A DNA stretch of 55,273 bases, taken from CBDAPE01 sp965198325. Lineage in GTDB: Bacteria; Pseudomonadota; Alphaproteobacteria; UBA828; JAPUJA01. The stretch is taken from NCBI GenBank assembly GCA_965198325.1, contig CBDAPE010000001.1:1-55273 (forward strand), in the 5' to 3' direction. The notes under the pieces are model-generated. The model was not told the DNA's origin, did no database searches, and saw nothing but the letters and a program-made list of their open reading frames with translations. Positions 52,554-55,273 of this stretch are shown one piece after another (the stretch's first letter is position 1; each line of letters opens with the position of its first letter). Made by a program: the position numbers and the translations under genes.

Positions 52554-53987
52554 ATGCCAGCCATTCCCGATCCCGCCGCTCTGGAGCTTTCGCCCGCGGA
52601 CATGAAGGCCCTGGGCTATCGGGTTATCGATATGCTTGTCGACCATCACGTCAATCTGAGGGACTCCCACCCAGCCGGGACCATCTCGCGTGCCACTGCC
52701 GAGGCGCTGCTGCGCGAGCCAGCGCCCGCTGGACCGTCCGCCCCCGAAGCGGTACTCGAAGAGCTCGACCAGAAAATCATCCGCAACACCCTGTTTCCGA
52801 CCCACCACCGGCATTTCGGCTGGATCCCCGGGCCCAGCAACTTTGTCGGCGCGATGGGCGATGCCATCGCCTCGGGCTTCAATTTTTGCCCCGGACTCTG
52901 GCTCGAAGCATCAGCCGCGTCACAGGTCGAGCTCGTCGCCGTCGATTGGTTGCGCGAGCTTTGCGGCATGCCCGAAGGCGCCGGCGGCCTGTTCGTGAGC
53001 GGCGGCTCGGTCGCCAACCTCACGGCACTGGCGACGGCGCGACGCGTCAAGCTGGGGTTCGAGTTCGCCGATGCCGTCGCCTATTGCTCCGACCAGACCC
53101 ATCGTTCCAACGCCAAGAACCTGCGCATCCTGGGATTCGCTCCCGATCAGCTTGGCGAAGTTCCGACCGACGCGCGGATGCGTCTTGATGTCGCTGCCCT
53201 TTCCCGGGCAATCGCCACCGACCGGGCCGCGGGCCGTCGCCCATTCTGCGTCATCGCCAATGCGGGCACGACGAATACCGGCGCGGTCGATCCGCTCGAC
53301 GCGTTGGCCGATCTTTGCGCCGCGGAAGGTCTCTGGCTGCATGTCGACGGGGCCTACGGCGCGGCGGCGATGCTGACCGAAAAGGGGCGCGCCGCAATGT
53401 CGGGGATCGGCCGGATCGATTCGCTTGCGATCGATCCTCATAAATGGCTGTTCCAGCCCTACGAGTTGGGGTGCGCTCTGGTGCGCGACGTGCGCTGGCT
53501 CCCGCCCACCTTCGGCGAGCAGCCCGAATATCTGCAGGACACCCACACCGACGACGACCCGCTGGGCGAGATCAATTTCTGCGATTACGGGGTTCAGCTC
53601 TCGCGCGGTTTCCGGGCGCTCAAGCTCTGGATGTCGATCAAGGTGTTCGGCGTCGATGCCTTTCGCGCTGCCATCGATCGCGGTATTTCCAACGCCGAGC
53701 GGGCCGAGGAGATGCTCCGTGAGGCCGGTAGTTTCGACATTGTCACGCCCGCCCAACTCGGCATCGTGACCTTTCGCTACACGCGCGATGGCGCCGACGT
53801 CGCCGAGCTCGACCGCATCAATCTCGCGATCATCGACGGCTTGATCGCGGACGGTTACGCCTTCCTGACCTCGACCCGGATCGATGGCCGTGTCGTCCTG
53901 CGGGTATGCACCATCAACCCGCGCACCGCCGAGGCCGACCTGCAAGGCACCGTCGATCTGGTCGCGCGGCTCGGCGCGGGCGCTTGA
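52554..53987 (+). CDS. PLP-dependent group II decarboxylase
   Basis: The protein has 477 residues. The AADC/GAD-like fold shows HFGWIPGPSNFVGAMGDAIASGFN, GLFVSGGSVANLTALATAR (PLP phosphate loop), CVIANAGTTNTGAVDPLDALADL, LHVDGAYGAAAM (aspartate binding the pyridine nitrogen, alanine below the ring) and SLAIDPHKWLFQPYELGCALVRD with the Schiff-base lysine. The family decarboxylates aromatic amino acids, glutamate, 2,4-diaminobutyrate and similar; specificity is not readable. Next to amine uptake and ligases it may make or consume an amine. The start is ATG 52554. Confidence 0.92.
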   Translation: MPAIPDPAALELSPADMKALGYRVIDMLVDHHVNLRDSHPAGTISRATAEALLREPAPAGPSAPEAVLEELDQKIIRNTLFPTHHRHFGWIPGPSNFVGAMGDAIASGFNFCPGLWLEASAASQVELVAVDWLRELCGMPEGAGGLFVSGGSVANLTALATARRVKLGFEFADAVAYCSDQTHRSNAKNLRILGFAPDQLGEVPTDARMRLDVAALSRAIATDRAAGRRPFCVIANAGTTNTGAVDPLDALADLCAAEGLWLHVDGAYGAAAMLTEKGRAAMSGIGRIDSLAIDPHKWLFQPYELGCALVRDVRWLPPTFGEQPEYLQDTHTDDDPLGEINFCDYGVQLSRGFRALKLWMSIKVFGVDAFRAAIDRGISNAERAEEMLREAGSFDIVTPAQLGIVTFRYTRDGADVAELDRINLAIIDGLIADGYAFLTSTRIDGRVVLRVCTINPRTAEADLQGTVDLVARLGAGA

Positions 53988-54036
53988 TGAAACGTAGTCA
54001 AGGGGCGTAAAACAGGAACGGGGAGGCGCCCGAGCC

Positions 54037-54927
54037 ATGCACGCACTCGATCTGTCCGACGCCAAGGTCCAGCAGTTCCATGACGACGGCTTCATCGTGT
54101 TCGATAAGTTCCTCGAGCCCGGCGAGATCGAGGCCATGCGGTCGCGCTTCGAACCCCTCTTCCGGGGCGAATGGGAAACCGGAATTCCGCCCGACGAGAT
54201 CAACTGGCAGGAAGGCCGTGACAGTCCCGATGCCGCGCGCCAGCTCTGCAACACCTGGCGCTCCGACACCACCATCGCGAGCCTCGTGCTGCGCCCCGAG
54301 ATCGGCGAAATCGCCGCCCGCATGGCAGGCTGGCCCGGCACCCGCATCCATCTCGACAACGTGATCTGGAAGCCGCCGGGCACGAGCGCCTTTGCGATGC
54401 ACCAGGACGGCAGCTGGAATAACTACTTCGTTCCCAACAACATGTGCAGCCTGTGGATTGCATTGGGCGAGACCAGGGCGGGGGCGGGGACGGTCGAGTA
54501 TGTCAGAGGCTCCAACCACTGGCATCATTCGCCAAAGCCCGACGTGTTCCGCATCGACGATTACCAGAACTACATGCGCGAGGCGGCGGCGAAATAGGGC
54601 GTTGACGAGCCCGAGGTGGTGTCCGTCGAGGTGCCCGCCGGCGGACTCGCGATCCACGACCGCTGGTGCTGGCACGGCTCGGGTCCGAACACCGAGCAGG
54701 CTCGAATGCGCCGATCGCTCGTCGCTCACTGTACCAATTCCGAGACCGCCTTCCATCCGACGCTGACGACCCACCTCTACGCCCGCTATCGAAAGCGCGA
54801 CACGACCGAAATGGACGAGAGCTTCTTCCCGATCCTTTGGCGCGAGGACGGCTACCGTACTCCCTGGCTCGACGACTACATGGCCAACGCCGGGGCCAGC
54901 GCGGCGGCCGGACCGTCAGCGGCATGA
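54037..54927 (+). pseudogene. PhyH-family oxygenase 3 with an in-frame TAG
   Basis: The frame is continuous for 296 codons except TAG at 54595-54597 (codon 187). Before it, H122 and D124 in AMHQDGSWNNYF are present; after it, in the same frame, come VVSVEVPAGGLAIHD, H213 in CWHGSGPNTEQ and RRSLVAH. The stop separates the HxD part from the distal His, so a truncated product would be inactive. The homologues have E or a similar residue here, suggesting a GAG-to-TAG change. The 3-prime end overlaps the GNAT gene as ATGA. Confidence 0.8.
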
Positions 54928-55273
54928 CCGCCGCCGCGCTCGATTTTCATCCTCTAACCGCCGATCGCTGGGCCGATCTTGAATCCCTGTTCGGCCCCGG
55001 GCGAGGTGCGGAATCCGGCTGCTGGTGCATGTGGTGGCGCGTCACCCGCAAAGAGTGGGACGCGATGGGAAAAGCCAAACGCAAGGCCGCGTTCCGCAAG
55101 GTCGTCAAGTCGAATGCCGTTCCTGGTATCCTTGCCTACGCTGGCGGCGCGCCGGTCGGCTGGTGCGCGATCGCGCCCCGCGAGACCACGCCGAGCCTCG
55201 ACCGCTCCCGGGTCGCCAAGCCCGTCGACGACGAGCCTGTCTGGTCGATCACCTGTTTCTACGTCGACCGGAC
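54924..55273 (+). CDS. GNAT-family N-acetyltransferase (cut by window end)
   Basis: The visible 116 residues read MTAAALDFHPLTADRWADLESLFG, then ESGCWCMWWRVTRKEW (a known feature of one GNAT subgroup), VVKSNAVPGILAYAGGAPVGWCAIAPRE (beta4 strand region) and WSITCFYVD at the edge. The acetyl-CoA loop would come next outside the window. It is translationally coupled to the PhyH 3 gene through the ATGA overlap. The substrate is unknown, possibly an amine of this cluster. Confidence 0.8.
   Translation, partial: MTAAALDFHPLTADRWADLESLFGPGRGAESGCWCMWWRVTRKEWDAMGKAKRKAAFRKVVKSNAVPGILAYAGGAPVGWCAIAPRETTPSLDRSRVAKPVDDEPVWSITCFYVDR

Noticed and set aside
41232..54597. TAG recoded as an amino acid (pyrrolysine-like)
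   Set aside because: TAG is used as an ordinary final stop in the BI-1, proV, polyamine-binding-protein, thiY and PhyH 1 genes, and no pyl gene or suppressor tRNA is visible.

Overview
The window looks like a GC-rich alphaproteobacterial chromosome segment. Markers are a mitochondrial-type ETC complex I subunit of the NDUFS4 kind (41601-41894), bactofilin, DUF6880, a UMF1-type permease and Pot-type ABC cassettes. No rRNA or unique housekeeping locus fixes the genus; a Rhodospirillales-like lineage is only a guess. All calls come from reading the sequence, without database searches.

Region 1 (1-21.7 kb) is a mobile-element graveyard around a few intact genes. Intact genes are a Bax-inhibitor-1 protein, a glycine-betaine/proline ABC transporter (proX-proW-proV, minus strand), two MFS permeases, a flavodoxin-fold quinone reductase, an MBL-fold protein, a DUF6880 protein, an outer-membrane beta-barrel protein and a bactofilin. 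Between them lie remnants of IS630, IS21, IS1380, IS6 and IS5 elements and a decapitated serine recombinase. One nest is three levels deep: a group II intron sits inside an IS6-family transposase gene, and that IS lies inside an IS5-family element. The MBL gene is bracketed by inverted IS6-type ends.

Region 2 (about 21.7-31.8 kb, minus strand) is an integrated phage-satellite-like island. It holds a tyrosine integrase, an AlpA-like regulator, a frameshifted winged-helix (replication-type) protein, two repeat arrays, terminase large subunit, HNH nuclease, HK97-type major capsid protein and prohead protease. Distal to these are frameshift-ridden relics of a second protease, a connector and a portal. 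No tail, lysis or phage-size replication module is visible, so the content resembles capsid-forming PICI satellites more than a full prophage. A divergent promoter region inside it drives the capsid operon one way and a roughly 60-nt putative small RNA the other way.

Region 3 (32-41.4 kb) has an intact IS427-group IS5 element, a degraded IS1380 copy, a thiamine-precursor ABC transporter (thiZ-thiX-thiY) under a TPP riboswitch, a GcvA-like LysR regulator, a hemerythrin-domain protein, a DUF192 protein and a sulfotransferase-like gene broken by an in-frame TAG.

Region 4 (41.4-55.3 kb) has tRNA-Pro(UGG), tRNA-Arg(UCU) and the complex I subunit. It then carries a co-directional cluster: polyamine-type ABC transporter (binding protein, ATPase, two permeases), two tandem glutamine-synthetase-like ligases, three PhyH-family Fe(II)/2-oxoglutarate oxygenases (one with an in-frame TAG), a GntR/FCD regulator, a PLP-dependent group II decarboxylase and a GNAT acetyltransferase cut by the window end. 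The genes read as uptake of an amine or amino compound followed by gamma-glutamylation, hydroxylation and decarboxylation. None of the usual Puu partners (PuuB, PuuC, PuuD) is present, so the pathway is not one I can name.
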